From an uncultured Caryophanales bacterium (GTDB taxonomy: Bacteria > Bacillota_I > Bacilli_A > Acholeplasmatales > Anaeroplasmataceae): a stretch of DNA of 35,661 nucleotides. The stretch is from assembly GCA_946405105.1 (NCBI GenBank), contig CAMJFY010000014.1, forward strand, positions 1-35,661, written 5' to 3'. The notes below the pieces were generated by a model that did not search any database, had not been told where the DNA came from, and saw nothing but the letters and a program-made list of their open reading frames with translations. The position numbers and the translations under genes were made by a program. Positions 26,196 through 34,644 of this stretch are shown piece by piece. Positions within the stretch are counted from its first letter, which is position 1, and each line of letters begins with the position of its first letter.

Positions 26196-27152
26196 ATGCA
26201 ATGGATATTTATTGGTTTAGGATTATTTATAATAATATCAATTTTTGTTGGATTAGTTGTTGTTCCATTCTTTGTATCTAAAAAGGTATATGAACATCAG
26301 CTAGTTAGAACATCTAGAGATAAATGGGGAAAGGGCTGTAGTGCTCCTGACAATGTTGAACAGGTTCAAATGTTTGAACAGGGTGAAGCATGGTATGCAG
26401 AAAACAGCCAATATGGTATAGATGTTAATGTAACAAGCGAGGGATTAAACCTTGTTGGTAAATACCTTGATTTTGGATTTAAAAGAGCTGTAATTATTAT
26501 TGCAGGTAGAACTGAATCATATTTATATTCATATTATTTTGCAAAGCCTTATAAGGAAGCAGGATTTAATGTTTTAGTTATTGATAATAGAGCCCATGGC
26601 GATAGCGATGGTAAATACATCGGTATTGGCTTAAAGGAATATAAGGATATATTAGAGTGGGGTAAGCTATTACATGATACATATCATAATGAAAAAATAT
26701 TCATTCATGGTATTTGTATTGGTAGTGCTACTGCACTGTATGTATTAACATCAGAGAATTGCCCTGACTACTACTGTGGTATGTGTGCTGATGGTATGTA
26801 TGCAACATTCTATGATACATTTAAAATGCATATGAAGGAATTAAAAAAGCCTGTACAACCATTCTCTTATTTCGTAATGAAAAGAATTCAAAAGAATATT
26901 GATGGAATTAGCCCAATTAAAAATGGCCCAATCTATTCAATTCCAAAGCTAACTAAACCACTATTAATGATTCATAGTAAGGAAGATATTTATTCTCTAC
27001 CTTCTAAAGCACAGGAATTATATGATAAATGTAATGCTCCTAAAAAGCTTGTATGGTTTGACCATGGATGTCATTCACATATTAGAATTAATAATGTTTA
27101 TGAATATGATAAAACAATTATAGATTTTATAGAGGAATATATTAATGAATAA
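26196..27152 (+). CDS. Membrane-anchored alpha/beta hydrolase with Cys at the nucleophile elbow
   Basis: A 318-residue protein. Residues about 4-27 are one transmembrane segment, then an alpha/beta hydrolase domain outside or at the membrane. The strand-turn VIDNRAHGDSDGKYIG (about 128-143) is typical of this family. The nucleophile elbow reads HGICIGSA (about 171-178), so Cys174 takes the place of the usual Ser in GxSxG; the codon is TGT. The acid is probably Asp264 (SKED), and the base His293 or His295 (GCHSHI). Dienelactone hydrolase is a known alpha/beta hydrolase with Cys. The substrate is unknown. Its end overlaps the deacetylase gene by 8 bases. The SD is GAGAGGA. Confidence 0.85.
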   Translation: MQWIFIGLGLFIIISIFVGLVVVPFFVSKKVYEHQLVRTSRDKWGKGCSAPDNVEQVQMFEQGEAWYAENSQYGIDVNVTSEGLNLVGKYLDFGFKRAVIIIAGRTESYLYSYYFAKPYKEAGFNVLVIDNRAHGDSDGKYIGIGLKEYKDILEWGKLLHDTYHNEKIFIHGICIGSATALYVLTSENCPDYYCGMCADGMYATFYDTFKMHMKELKKPVQPFSYFVMKRIQKNIDGISPIKNGPIYSIPKLTKPLLMIHSKEDIYSLPSKAQELYDKCNAPKKLVWFDHGCHSHIRINNVYEYDKTIIDFIEEYINE

Positions 27153-27984
27153 AATAGCATTTATGACTATTGATGTCGAATCAATGTATGATTCAGAGCT
27201 ATTAAAGGATAGAATGAAATACGATCCTAAATATAGTTATGAATGTTATTTAAAAGATTATATTGATTTATTAAACAAATATAACATCAAAGGAACATTA
27301 TTTGTTTTAGAATCATCAATAGATAAAATTAAAGACATAATTAAATACGCAATAGATAATGGTCACGAGATAGCACTTCATGGTAAAAATCATGTTTCTC
27401 CTCTTGAACAAAACAATGACGAATTTATTGAATCAATAAAAGAATCAAAAGAAAAGATTGAAAATGAATTCAACATTACAATAAAAGGATATAGAGCTCC
27501 ATGTTTTGGAATAGATGATAATAAAATTGAAATCATAAAAGATTTAGGATTTAAATATGATTCATCTAATCTTGATTTCCATCTAGCTAAAAAATCTGGA
27601 AAAATTAATCTAGAAAATTATAAAATTGAAAACATGTCAGTAGCTTCTAAAGATGGATTTTATGAATTTTCATTATCAAGAGTAAAAGCATATAGTGGAC
27701 ACCTTCCTGTATCTGGTGGTGGATATATTAGACTTGTACCTTGGTTTGTCATGAAATATTATTTAAAAAAATATATAAATCATGCAGATTCTTATGTTTT
27801 CTATGCTCATCCATTTGAATTAAAAAAAGGCATAGTTCCTACCAATAAAGAATTAAATTGGAAAGAAAAGCTATACCTTAAAGTAGGTAGAAGACAATAC
27901 CTTAAAAAAATTGAATATTTAATTAAATATTTAAAGAAAAAAGGATATTCTTTTTCTAATATGAATAATTATTGCAGCAATTAA
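27145..27984 (+). CDS. NodB-type polysaccharide deacetylase
   Basis: A 279-residue carbohydrate esterase family 4-like protein without a signal peptide. Motifs in order: MTIDVES with Asp10 (motif 1), HEIALHGKNH with His79 and His83 (the HxxxH metal site), GYRAPCFGID with Arg117 (motif 3), and YAHPFEL with His222 near the C-terminus. The pattern is like cytoplasmic deacetylases of lipid-linked or nucleotide sugars, often in surface polysaccharide clusters. It overlaps the hydrolase gene by 8 bases, so both are translated together, divergent from a glycosyltransferase and an SGNH acetylesterase. Sugar deacylation is the shared theme. Confidence 0.88.
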   Translation: MNKIAFMTIDVESMYDSELLKDRMKYDPKYSYECYLKDYIDLLNKYNIKGTLFVLESSIDKIKDIIKYAIDNGHEIALHGKNHVSPLEQNNDEFIESIKESKEKIENEFNITIKGYRAPCFGIDDNKIEIIKDLGFKYDSSNLDFHLAKKSGKINLENYKIENMSVASKDGFYEFSLSRVKAYSGHLPVSGGGYIRLVPWFVMKYYLKKYINHADSYVFYAHPFELKKGIVPTNKELNWKEKLYLKVGRRQYLKKIEYLIKYLKKKGYSFSNMNNYCSN

Positions 27985-28002
27985 ATTTGCTGCAATTTTT
28001 TT
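27971..28002 (+). terminator. Terminator of the deacetylase gene
   Basis: A 10-bp perfect stem ATTGCAGCAA with TTGCTGCAAT (27971-27980 and 27987-27996) is followed by TTTTTTT. The stop codon lies in the loop. The convergent lipoprotein gene ends at 28004 and may share it weakly. Confidence 0.9.
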
Positions 28003-28003
28003 A

Positions 28004-29050
28004 TTATAATTTAACCCAACAAGCAGGACAAACACCGACATACGACCTATAACCAAAATCACGGTTTTCAATATTACCATTAACCTCAATAGTATCAACA
28101 AAATAAGCTCGAGAAGTGTCTTCGTAAGAATAATGATAAGGTGAACGCAACCACCAATTACTTCTACCCCAATCATCTACCCATAATCCTTGGCATTTTG
28201 CATAATCAGTTCCATTTTTTGATAGAGTACCTTCAAGCTGAAACTTAAATTTATAATAGTCATTGAATTCTTTATAAGACAACAAAAAAACCTTATCTTG
28301 TGTATCATCGCATGCATATTTATTCAAACCAGCCTCATTTGAGGATAGAGAATTATCTACTAATGTAGTTTCAATTTTTTCTTTTTCTAAATTATTAAAA
28401 GCATTATTATAAAAATCATTATTTATGAATTTTCTAATTGCTGATAATTCATAATTATTTGCATATCCAGTTCCACCATTATGACTAAATTCAACTTCAC
28501 TATTAGATGGATAATATTCTTGAGAATCTACTATTAAATTTGCTAGAATTAATGATTTACCATTTTCTTCTTTTAAAACATCCCATTCAATTGGATCAAA
28601 CGAAAACCAATATATTGTTTCTTTGGAATATCCATTGTTATATTGGCAAGAATTATTAGTATACATACTTGAATATTCATAAAATATGTAATAGTCTAAA
28701 TCAAAATAACTTGGTCTATATTTTTCAAAATATACACCTCTATAATCATAGTCACCATCATTATCATAATCTATATCTTGATAATACATATAATTTGTTA
28801 TAGCACCATCCATATAATAATTATAAGCTGTCCAATTATATGTATCTGTTGATAATGGAAGATTTCCTGCTAAAGAATTTAATTCTTCTATTACTGAATC
28901 ATTTGTTATTTTAGTTTGTGGATACATACCAAATGTTATTTTTTTATTTTTTGAATCATCAGTATCTATTTTCTTAATTATTGAGCATGATGACAAAGTA
29001 ATCATTGAGGCAGTTATAAGTGTTAAGCCTAAAATTAATTTTCTTTTCAT
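28004..29050 (-). CDS. Surface lipoprotein with DUF6273-like domain
   Basis: A 348-residue lipoprotein. The signal peptide MKRKLILGLTLITASMIT leads to lipobox LSSC (Cys22), then a short charged linker. The mature part has the order I associate with DUF6273: ITFGMYPQTKI at the start, FDPIEWDVLKEENGKSLILA in the middle (shown as WDVL and SLILA), YELSAIRKFINNDFYNNAF, DKVFLLSYKEF, NWWLRSPY and VCPACWVKL at the end. This fold resembles C-type-lectin/FGE-like modules and is common in gut Bacillota; its function is unknown. The SD is GGGAGAG. It is a single gene, and its promoter spacer is an AT dinucleotide tract. Confidence 0.75.
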   Translation of the reverse strand: MKRKLILGLTLITASMITLSSCSIIKKIDTDDSKNKKITFGMYPQTKITNDSVIEELNSLAGNLPLSTDTYNWTAYNYYMDGAITNYMYYQDIDYDNDGDYDYRGVYFEKYRPSYFDLDYYIFYEYSSMYTNNSCQYNNGYSKETIYWFSFDPIEWDVLKEENGKSLILANLIVDSQEYYPSNSEVEFSHNGGTGYANNYELSAIRKFINNDFYNNAFNNLEKEKIETTLVDNSLSSNEAGLNKYACDDTQDKVFLLSYKEFNDYYKFKFQLEGTLSKNGTDYAKCQGLWVDDWGRSNWWLRSPYHYSYEDTSRAYFVDTIEVNGNIENRDFGYRSYVGVCPACWVKL

Positions 29051-29084
29051 ATTATTCTCTCCCTTTTTGTTAAACTCTTATTTT

Positions 29085-29115
29085 ATTCTATCAATATATA
29101 TATATATATATTCAA
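29085..29115 (-). promoter_or_regulatory. Promoter of the lipoprotein gene with repeat in the spacer
   Basis: The minus strand has -35 TTGAAT (29110-29115) and an extended -10 TGATAGAAT (TAGAAT at 29085-29090). The spacer is 19 bases, most of it an (AT)n tract, so its length could change by slippage. Confidence 0.5.
29094..29111. repeat. (AT)9 dinucleotide tract
   Basis: Nine uninterrupted AT units lie between the -35 and -10 of the lipoprotein promoter. I saw no comparable pure dinucleotide run elsewhere in the window, despite the high AT content. Confidence 0.9.
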
Positions 29116-29128
29116 GTGGTTTCTCATT

Positions 29129-29159
29129 AAAAAAAGGAGTATTATTTCTTTAATACTCC
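29129..29159 (-). terminator. Terminator of the fakA-PPTase-ligase-acyltransferase operon
   Basis: An 8-bp stem GGAGTATT with AATACTCC (29136-29143 and 29152-29159) and an eight-base loop, followed by seven T on the minus strand. The acyltransferase stop codon lies within it. Confidence 0.88.
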
Positions 29160-30416
29160 ATTATTATAATCATTTCTTAATTTTAAAATTCTACTTCTTA
29201 ATTCAGAACTAATTTCAGTTAGAGTTTGTTCATTAGGTCTTCTTCCATTTAAATTAACATCATATCTTTCGCCACATATCAATTTAAATCTTTCAGATGC
29301 CTTTTTTCTCTTTTGAATATAGATTGGATAAATAGGAACATTAGCTTTGACAGCTAATAATGGTGCTCCATTTTTATATTCATCCTTATCCTCTCTATCA
29401 ATATGGCCAGGACCAAATATTACAACAATATGTCCTGCCTTCAATAAATCTAATATTTGTTGATATGCTTTAACATCATTAATATTTCTATCTACTCTTA
29501 TACATCCAAGACTTTTTAAAAGCCTACTTCTATTTGGATGTCCATCAAATAATATTTCAGCAGTTACAATATAGATTCTTCTTCTATGATATGCATTTAA
29601 ACATAATAGGGGATCGGCAAATGATGTATGGTTTGCAAGAACAATTGCCCCACCCTTTATTTTTAAATTCTTTTTTCTTTTACCTTTATTAATTACTTTA
29701 ACTCTAAACCAAACATTCATTATGAAGGCAAGAATTCTACCACAATCTCTAAAAAAATATCTAAAATGAAAACCATGAGGATGCATATCCTTATTTTTTT
29801 CTTCCTTACATATCTTAGATAATTCTAATATTTTATTCCTAACAATATTATTTAATTTATCTATTTCTTCCTTTGTAGGATTTAGATTAGTACAATATTG
29901 TCTTAAATAAATCTTCTTACCAATAACCATTCTTGTTCTTTTAAAAATATTATATGTACCATCTGTGTAAACAGGAATAATTGGTTTATTAGATCTTAGG
30001 GCAATTAATATATAGGTAGGATGAAATGGTAATAAGCCATTACCAGTATTTACTTTTCCTTCAGGATATACAGCTAATAGCTTCTTTTTCTCTAATAATT
30101 CAACTGATTTATTAATAAATCCAAAATCATAATTTCTTCTATCGATTTTAATTCCACCCATTATTTTAGTTAATGATGAAACCATAAATCCATGAGAGAA
30201 AATTAATTCACTCATTAAGCATAATAATCTATGAAATGGAAATACGAAAATCAAGCACATAAAATCCTTTAGGCTTCTATGATTAGATATCACCAATGCC
30301 CCACCCTTGACAAATCTAGATGTATCCTTTTTGTCCTCATAATATATTCTTTTTTTAAAGAATATAAGCTGGGCAGGCCATGCTAGAAGATATCCTATTA
30401 TATACAAAAATATCAT
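29142..30416 (-). CDS. Tandem PlsC-type (1-acylglycerol-3-phosphate) acyltransferase
   Basis: A 424-residue protein with two PlsC-like domains, twice the usual length. Domain 1 (about 1-200) begins with a hydrophobic segment and has NHRSLKD (HxxxxD at 46-51) and YPEGK (117-121). Domain 2 (about 225-410) has NHTSFADP (HxxxxD at 263-268), but the glycerophosphate-binding FPEG motif is FGPG (334-337), so the Glu is lost. Such enzymes transfer acyl chains from acyl-ACP or acyl-CoA to a lysophospholipid or another acceptor at the membrane. It overlaps the ligase-ACP gene by four bases (ATGA) and ends the operon. Acceptor unknown; domain 2 may be altered in specificity or inactive. Confidence 0.88.
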   Translation of the reverse strand: MIFLYIIGYLLAWPAQLIFFKKRIYYEDKKDTSRFVKGGALVISNHRSLKDFMCLIFVFPFHRLLCLMSELIFSHGFMVSSLTKIMGGIKIDRRNYDFGFINKSVELLEKKKLLAVYPEGKVNTGNGLLPFHPTYILIALRSNKPIIPVYTDGTYNIFKRTRMVIGKKIYLRQYCTNLNPTKEEIDKLNNIVRNKILELSKICKEEKNKDMHPHGFHFRYFFRDCGRILAFIMNVWFRVKVINKGKRKKNLKIKGGAIVLANHTSFADPLLCLNAYHRRRIYIVTAEILFDGHPNRSRLLKSLGCIRVDRNINDVKAYQQILDLLKAGHIVVIFGPGHIDREDKDEYKNGAPLLAVKANVPIYPIYIQKRKKASERFKLICGERYDVNLNGRRPNEQTLTEISSELRSRILKLRNDYNNGVLKK

Positions 30417-32320
30417 CTTGATAATATCCTTTCAATCTCTCTAGCAATTTCAATTGGTGTATGGACTGCGTTATCCTCGTAATCTACATTAATATCAAAT
30501 TTTTCAACTAAGCTTGATACTAAATCAAAGAAATCTAATGATGTACCATTTAAATCAAAGAAGAAATCTGAAGTATCATTAATCTCTTCTACACTAATAC
30601 TTAATGTTTCAGCCATTAATTCCTTAACAACCTTTAAAATCTTTGGATCTACATCAGAATTAGATGCATTATTGATTTGTTCAAATGATCTTAGCTTAAC
30701 CTTATTCTCTTTTATCTTAGCCTTTAAATATTGTCTAGATACCTTAATAGAATTAGGGTTTTTAATCATATCATATGTAAAATAGATTTTAGAAATACGA
30801 TATGACATATCTAATTTATTATTTAATTCATTAGCTTCATTATAAATTGACTCTAATACATTTTGTGGTGTAGCTTCATTTATTTCAATTACTAATGATA
30901 AATTATTATTTATATCTAAAATAGATAAATTATTAACATTTTCTAAATTAAATTCCTTTTCGATAACATCAGGATTAATGTTTTCTCCATTTAAGCCGAT
31001 AAATAGATCATCTCTTCTACCATCGACATAATATTTGCCATCCTTTTCATGAACTAAATCAGATGTATCAAACCATTCATCCTCTGAATAATTATATGTT
31101 ACTCCATCAATCATCATCTTATGAGATAATGATTTACCTCTTACATATAATCCATTATTTTCTATTTTATATTCTACAGAGCTTAAATTATGTCCTATAT
31201 TATTATTTAATCTATCATCAATATCTCCAAGAGTTACTGATGTAATACCTATTTCAGACATACCATATCCATTATATAGTGGATATCCTAATGAATTGAT
31301 TAAATATAGGGTAGAATCCTTAATATATGATCCTCCACTAATACAGAATAATACGCTATTACCAAATAGCTTACTATTAACCTGCTTCATTAGCTTTTTA
31401 GCATATCCTATACCCTTATTAGGGAATTTTCTTTGAAGCTTAATAGATAAATCTTGTCCTTTTTTGAATTTTTCTTGAAGCTTTTCATCATGACTCTTTA
31501 TTTCAGCTAATATCTTTCTTTCAATTGTGTTCCAGAAAATAGGTACAGCAAAAATATGAGTTACCTCATGTAATTTAATTGTGTTTAAAATTGAATCACT
31601 TGAATAATCATTTAGGAATACCTGGCATCTACCAAAATATGAGAACCAAATGAATGTAGCCATAAATCCAAATATATGATATAGAGGTAAGAATACTAAT
31701 TGTTTTAAATATCCCTTATAATGCTTCTTTACCTGCTTATTATTCTTTAATACCTCTTCTACATTTAGAATTTGGTTAGCTATTTCAAGTCCGTTATAGA
31801 ATACAATCTTTTCCTTCATTGTAGTCGCACTTGTAGATAATGCTATTTCATTAGCGAAATTAAATTTATAACCAGATTCACATTTTAGATTTAATGAATC
31901 TAATGAAATATATTCAGTATCAAATTCTAAATTCTTAGAACCAATAGCACATGATACATTTAAGCTTCTCATTAATGAATCAGCAAATGATTTTGGGTGT
32001 CTTAAATTAATTAAAAATGGCTTATTTCCACTTTTTAATATCGCAAAGAAAATATATACCCATTCAATTGAATTATCTTCAGCAATGCCAATGTATTTAT
32101 CCTTTAATTCAGGATAATTCTTATTAATACTATATGCTATATCATTAATTCTTTCATCTACTTGTTTAAATGTATATCTAGTAATATTATGTCCATCATT
32201 TGTTTCTGCAAATATATATTCTGGATTCATAAACATTCCATTATAAATTGCTTCAAAATCCTTATTACTGTTTAATAAATATTTAACTCTAGTATTAACT
32301 ATCTTTTTTACATTAACCAT
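30413..32320 (-). CDS. Acyl-adenylating ligase with C-terminal acyl carrier protein domain
   Basis: A 635-residue protein. Residues about 25-545 are an ANL-superfamily adenylating enzyme: a divergent P-loop STSATTMKEK (162-171), LPLYHIFG (211-218), NGYGMSEIG (350-358), the DTSDL segment (418-422), GRRDDLFIGLNGENI (434-448) and the catalytic lysine near Lys526 (NPNSIKVSR). Residues about 560-635 are a carrier protein with the phosphopantetheine site DLNGTSLD (Ser594). It should activate a carboxylic acid, probably a fatty acid, as acyl-AMP and load it on its own carrier arm, as in fatty acyl-ACP ligases. The neighbouring PPTase would prime it; their genes overlap by 13 bases. It ends in TGA, evidence for the standard code. 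Confidence 0.88.
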   Translation of the reverse strand: MVNVKKIVNTRVKYLLNSNKDFEAIYNGMFMNPEYIFAETNDGHNITRYTFKQVDERINDIAYSINKNYPELKDKYIGIAEDNSIEWVYIFFAILKSGNKPFLINLRHPKSFADSLMRSLNVSCAIGSKNLEFDTEYISLDSLNLKCESGYKFNFANEIALSTSATTMKEKIVFYNGLEIANQILNVEEVLKNNKQVKKHYKGYLKQLVFLPLYHIFGFMATFIWFSYFGRCQVFLNDYSSDSILNTIKLHEVTHIFAVPIFWNTIERKILAEIKSHDEKLQEKFKKGQDLSIKLQRKFPNKGIGYAKKLMKQVNSKLFGNSVLFCISGGSYIKDSTLYLINSLGYPLYNGYGMSEIGITSVTLGDIDDRLNNNIGHNLSSVEYKIENNGLYVRGKSLSHKMMIDGVTYNYSEDEWFDTSDLVHEKDGKYYVDGRRDDLFIGLNGENINPDVIEKEFNLENVNNLSILDINNNLSLVIEINEATPQNVLESIYNEANELNNKLDMSYRISKIYFTYDMIKNPNSIKVSRQYLKAKIKENKVKLRSFEQINNASNSDVDPKILKVVKELMAETLSISVEEINDTSDFFFDLNGTSLDFFDLVSSLVEKFDINVDYEDNAVHTPIEIAREIERILSR

Positions 32321-32895
32321 ATAGCATTACTCCTAACATTATTAATATATAATTCAATTTCAAAATCTTCTTTAGCAGAAATTGTAATTATATTATTATT
32401 AAGCTTAAAGCTTTTATATACATAATCTGGGTGATTGAAATGTAGATCTATTCCACAACCATCCATTTTACCAGCTGCCTCTATTTCACACCAAATTCTA
32501 GTTAAAAGCTCGTTTTTATTATTTGATTCATTATATAATTTATAATCATTTTCCTTTAGCATTCTTTTAGCAAGCTTATCCTTTAAATCATCAGATACAA
32601 TTTCTTCTATATCAATTCCATTATTTTCTTTAGAAATACTAAATCCATAATAGCTTTTATTATGAGAAAAAGAAATAAAATAATCATCTATTAATGGCTT
32701 TCCATTATCAAAGATAAAAGAATCAAGGTTAGCCCCTAATTCCTTTAATTTAATACATGCCATATGATAATTAGATTCACTAATTCTTCTTTTTTCTAAA
32801 TTATTATATCTATTTGTATGTTCTAATATGTTTTGAGTTAAGATAGGCTCTTTTACTAAATTACAAATATCATAAATATATAAAGAAATAATCAT
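32308..32895 (-). CDS. 4'-phosphopantetheinyl transferase, Sfp type
   Basis: A 195-residue PPTase that moves the phosphopantetheine arm of CoA onto a carrier-protein Ser. Motifs: GKPLIDDYFISFSHNKS (about 65-81), NGIDIEEI (92-99) with the metal-binding Asp95 and Glu97, and WCEIEAAGK (135-143), where Glu139 and Lys143 are kept while the usual Lys of WxxKEA is Ile. It is a little shorter than Sfp. It overlaps fakA by one base and the ligase-ACP gene by 13 bases, so the obvious client is the carrier domain of that ligase. A role for the general ACP is also possible, since no acpS is seen here. Confidence 0.85.
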   Translation of the reverse strand: MIISLYIYDICNLVKEPILTQNILEHTNRYNNLEKRRISESNYHMACIKLKELGANLDSFIFDNGKPLIDDYFISFSHNKSYYGFSISKENNGIDIEEIVSDDLKDKLAKRMLKENDYKLYNESNNKNELLTRIWCEIEAAGKMDGCGIDLHFNHPDYVYKSFKLNNNIITISAKEDFEIELYINNVRSNAIWLM

Positions 32896-34517
32896 TAATT
32901 TATTCCAATAATAAAGTCATAGATCATTTGTTTACCATCTATAACACCAGTTTCAATGAATTCATATTTATCTCTAATATGGCTTGCAAGGCTATTTGCT
33001 TCATCAGCACTAATATTATTTCCATTAAATATAGAAATAATTGCCTTTTCATCCATATCAATAGTATCTAATGCTTCTAATATTAATTCATCTCTATTTA
33101 ATGATGATTTAATTATCTTACCATTTAATATAGCAATATAATCTCCACCATTAATATTGATTCCATCTACTACTGATTTTCTAATGGCTCTAGTAATTAA
33201 TAATGTATCTACGCCTTCAATTCCTTCCATTATATTTTCAATATGATCATCAATTGTTAATTCCTCATCATCTAATGCAGTCATTTGTAAACCGAAATAG
33301 CATTCGATTACAGATTTTGTTTCAATGATATGAATATTATCATTATTTAATACTTCCTTAGCCTGTTTTGCAGCCATGATAATATTTTTATTATTAGGGA
33401 AAATTATATAATCTCTTGCAGGATTAGCCTTGATAGCCATAATGAATTCTTCTGTTGATGTATTAAAATTATCATTTGCATCAATGATTACATCACAGCC
33501 AAATTTTTTGAATTCTTCAGCAATACCTTTACCATCTACTACTGCAATTGCGCAAATGTTTTTTGTTTTAGATACTGTTTCATTATGCTCAAGCTGCATA
33601 TTTTCTATTTTTAATGAAATGAATTCACCATATTTTTGAGCTTCATTTAATACATCACCTGGAGTGAATGTATGAACATGAACCTTAACTATTGTTCCAT
33701 CTTTAAATGCTACTATTGAATTACCCTTAGTTTCTAAATATTTAATGAATTCATTAATATCAAATTCATTTTTATTTAGCTTCTTATTTTGTAGCTGTAA
33801 TAAGAATTCAGTACAATAACCATATTCAAAATCAGAATCCTCATCAAATACGCTATTTGCCGCTATTGGGTTTGATGCCTTAATTATTTCTTGATCCTGT
33901 CTTGCAATTATTTCGTTTCTTAAATATTTTTGCATTCCTTTATATATTAATACAAGTCCTGCTCCACCAGAATCAATTACATTAGCATCCTTTAATACCT
34001 TTAATAAATTAGGTGTATTAGCTAATGCCTTTTCCATTTGTTCTATTAATAATTCAAAGAATTCTTCAAATGTTAATTCCTTAGTTATTTTAGATAAAAT
34101 ATGATGGATACCTTCTCTAGCAACAGTTAATATTGTTCCTTCAGCAGGATGAATAACTGCATCATATGCTGTTTTATAGCTTTGTTCTAAAGCTTCAGCA
34201 AATCCTATTACATCAACCTTCTCTTTATCCTTAAAGTAAATGAATTGACCCTTAAATAGCTGAGATAAGATAACACCTGAATTACCTCTAGCACCTAATA
34301 ACATTCCTCTAGCTAATGTGCTTGCCGCATTTTTTAGGCTTGTATCATCTACCATATGGTTAATGCCTGATTCTAAAGTCATTCTCATATTTGTTCCTGT
34401 ATCTCCATCTGGAACTGGGAATACATTTAAAGCATTAATTCTATTCTCATCATTGGCTAGCATTGCTAAACCATTTATCAGCATTTTCTTATATAAAATT
34501 CCATCTAATTCTCTCAT
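32895..34517 (-). CDS. fakA: Fatty acid kinase FakA (YloV/DAK2-type)
   Basis: A 540-residue FakA: the N-terminal Dak2-like ATP domain with NVFPVPDGDTGTNM (about 31-44; Asp37 and Asp39 bind Mg-ATP), followed by the middle and C-terminal FakB-interacting domains (the latter with GDYIAILNGKII). FakA phosphorylates fatty acid held by a FakB/DegV partner, giving acyl-phosphate for membrane lipid synthesis. The length is typical. The SD is an unusual GGGGGA, seven bases before the ATG. It is the first gene of a four-gene operon, divergent from a DegV gene with a 160-base shared upstream region. In many Bacillota this gene is near recG or the 23S rRNA genes instead; that setting is absent. Confidence 0.92.
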   Translation of the reverse strand: MRELDGILYKKMLINGLAMLANDENRINALNVFPVPDGDTGTNMRMTLESGINHMVDDTSLKNAASTLARGMLLGARGNSGVILSQLFKGQFIYFKDKEKVDVIGFAEALEQSYKTAYDAVIHPAEGTILTVAREGIHHILSKITKELTFEEFFELLIEQMEKALANTPNLLKVLKDANVIDSGGAGLVLIYKGMQKYLRNEIIARQDQEIIKASNPIAANSVFDEDSDFEYGYCTEFLLQLQNKKLNKNEFDINEFIKYLETKGNSIVAFKDGTIVKVHVHTFTPGDVLNEAQKYGEFISLKIENMQLEHNETVSKTKNICAIAVVDGKGIAEEFKKFGCDVIIDANDNFNTSTEEFIMAIKANPARDYIIFPNNKNIIMAAKQAKEVLNNDNIHIIETKSVIECYFGLQMTALDDEELTIDDHIENIMEGIEGVDTLLITRAIRKSVVDGININGGDYIAILNGKIIKSSLNRDELILEALDTIDMDEKAIISIFNGNNISADEANSLASHIRDKYEFIETGVIDGKQMIYDFIIGIN

Positions 34518-34544
34518 GGTAAATCCCCCGAAAACAACACTTCA

Positions 34545-34573
34545 ATTATATCAAATAATTGATTTAATGTAAA
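34545..34573 (-). promoter_or_regulatory. Promoter of the fakA operon with overlapping inverted repeat
   Basis: The minus strand has -35 TTTACA (34568-34573), a 17-base spacer and an extended -10 TGATATAAT (TATAAT at 34545-34550). The inverted repeat TCAATTA-N7-TAATTGA (34542-34562) overlaps the -10 and could be an operator. Confidence 0.75.
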
Positions 34574-34615
34574 TAAAGCTCAATAATATGAAGTGCTTAA
34601 AATACACTTTTATGT

Positions 34616-34644
34616 TTTACAAAAGGGTATCGTTGTGTTAAAAT
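34616..34644 (+). promoter_or_regulatory. Promoter of the DegV gene
   Basis: TTTACA (34616-34621), a 17-base spacer and TAAAAT (34639-34644) with a TG one base before it. The -35 is the same hexamer as in the divergent fakA promoter. Near-direct repeats GTTTTACAAA and GTGTTACAAA start exactly 40 bases apart (34614 and 34654). Confidence 0.7.

Noticed and set aside
30413-30416. Mycoplasma-type code (TGA as Trp), suggested by low GC and rarity of TGA stops
   Set aside because: The ligase-ACP gene ends at TGA exactly after a complete carrier domain, in an ATGA overlap with the next gene, and Trp codons are TGG throughout.
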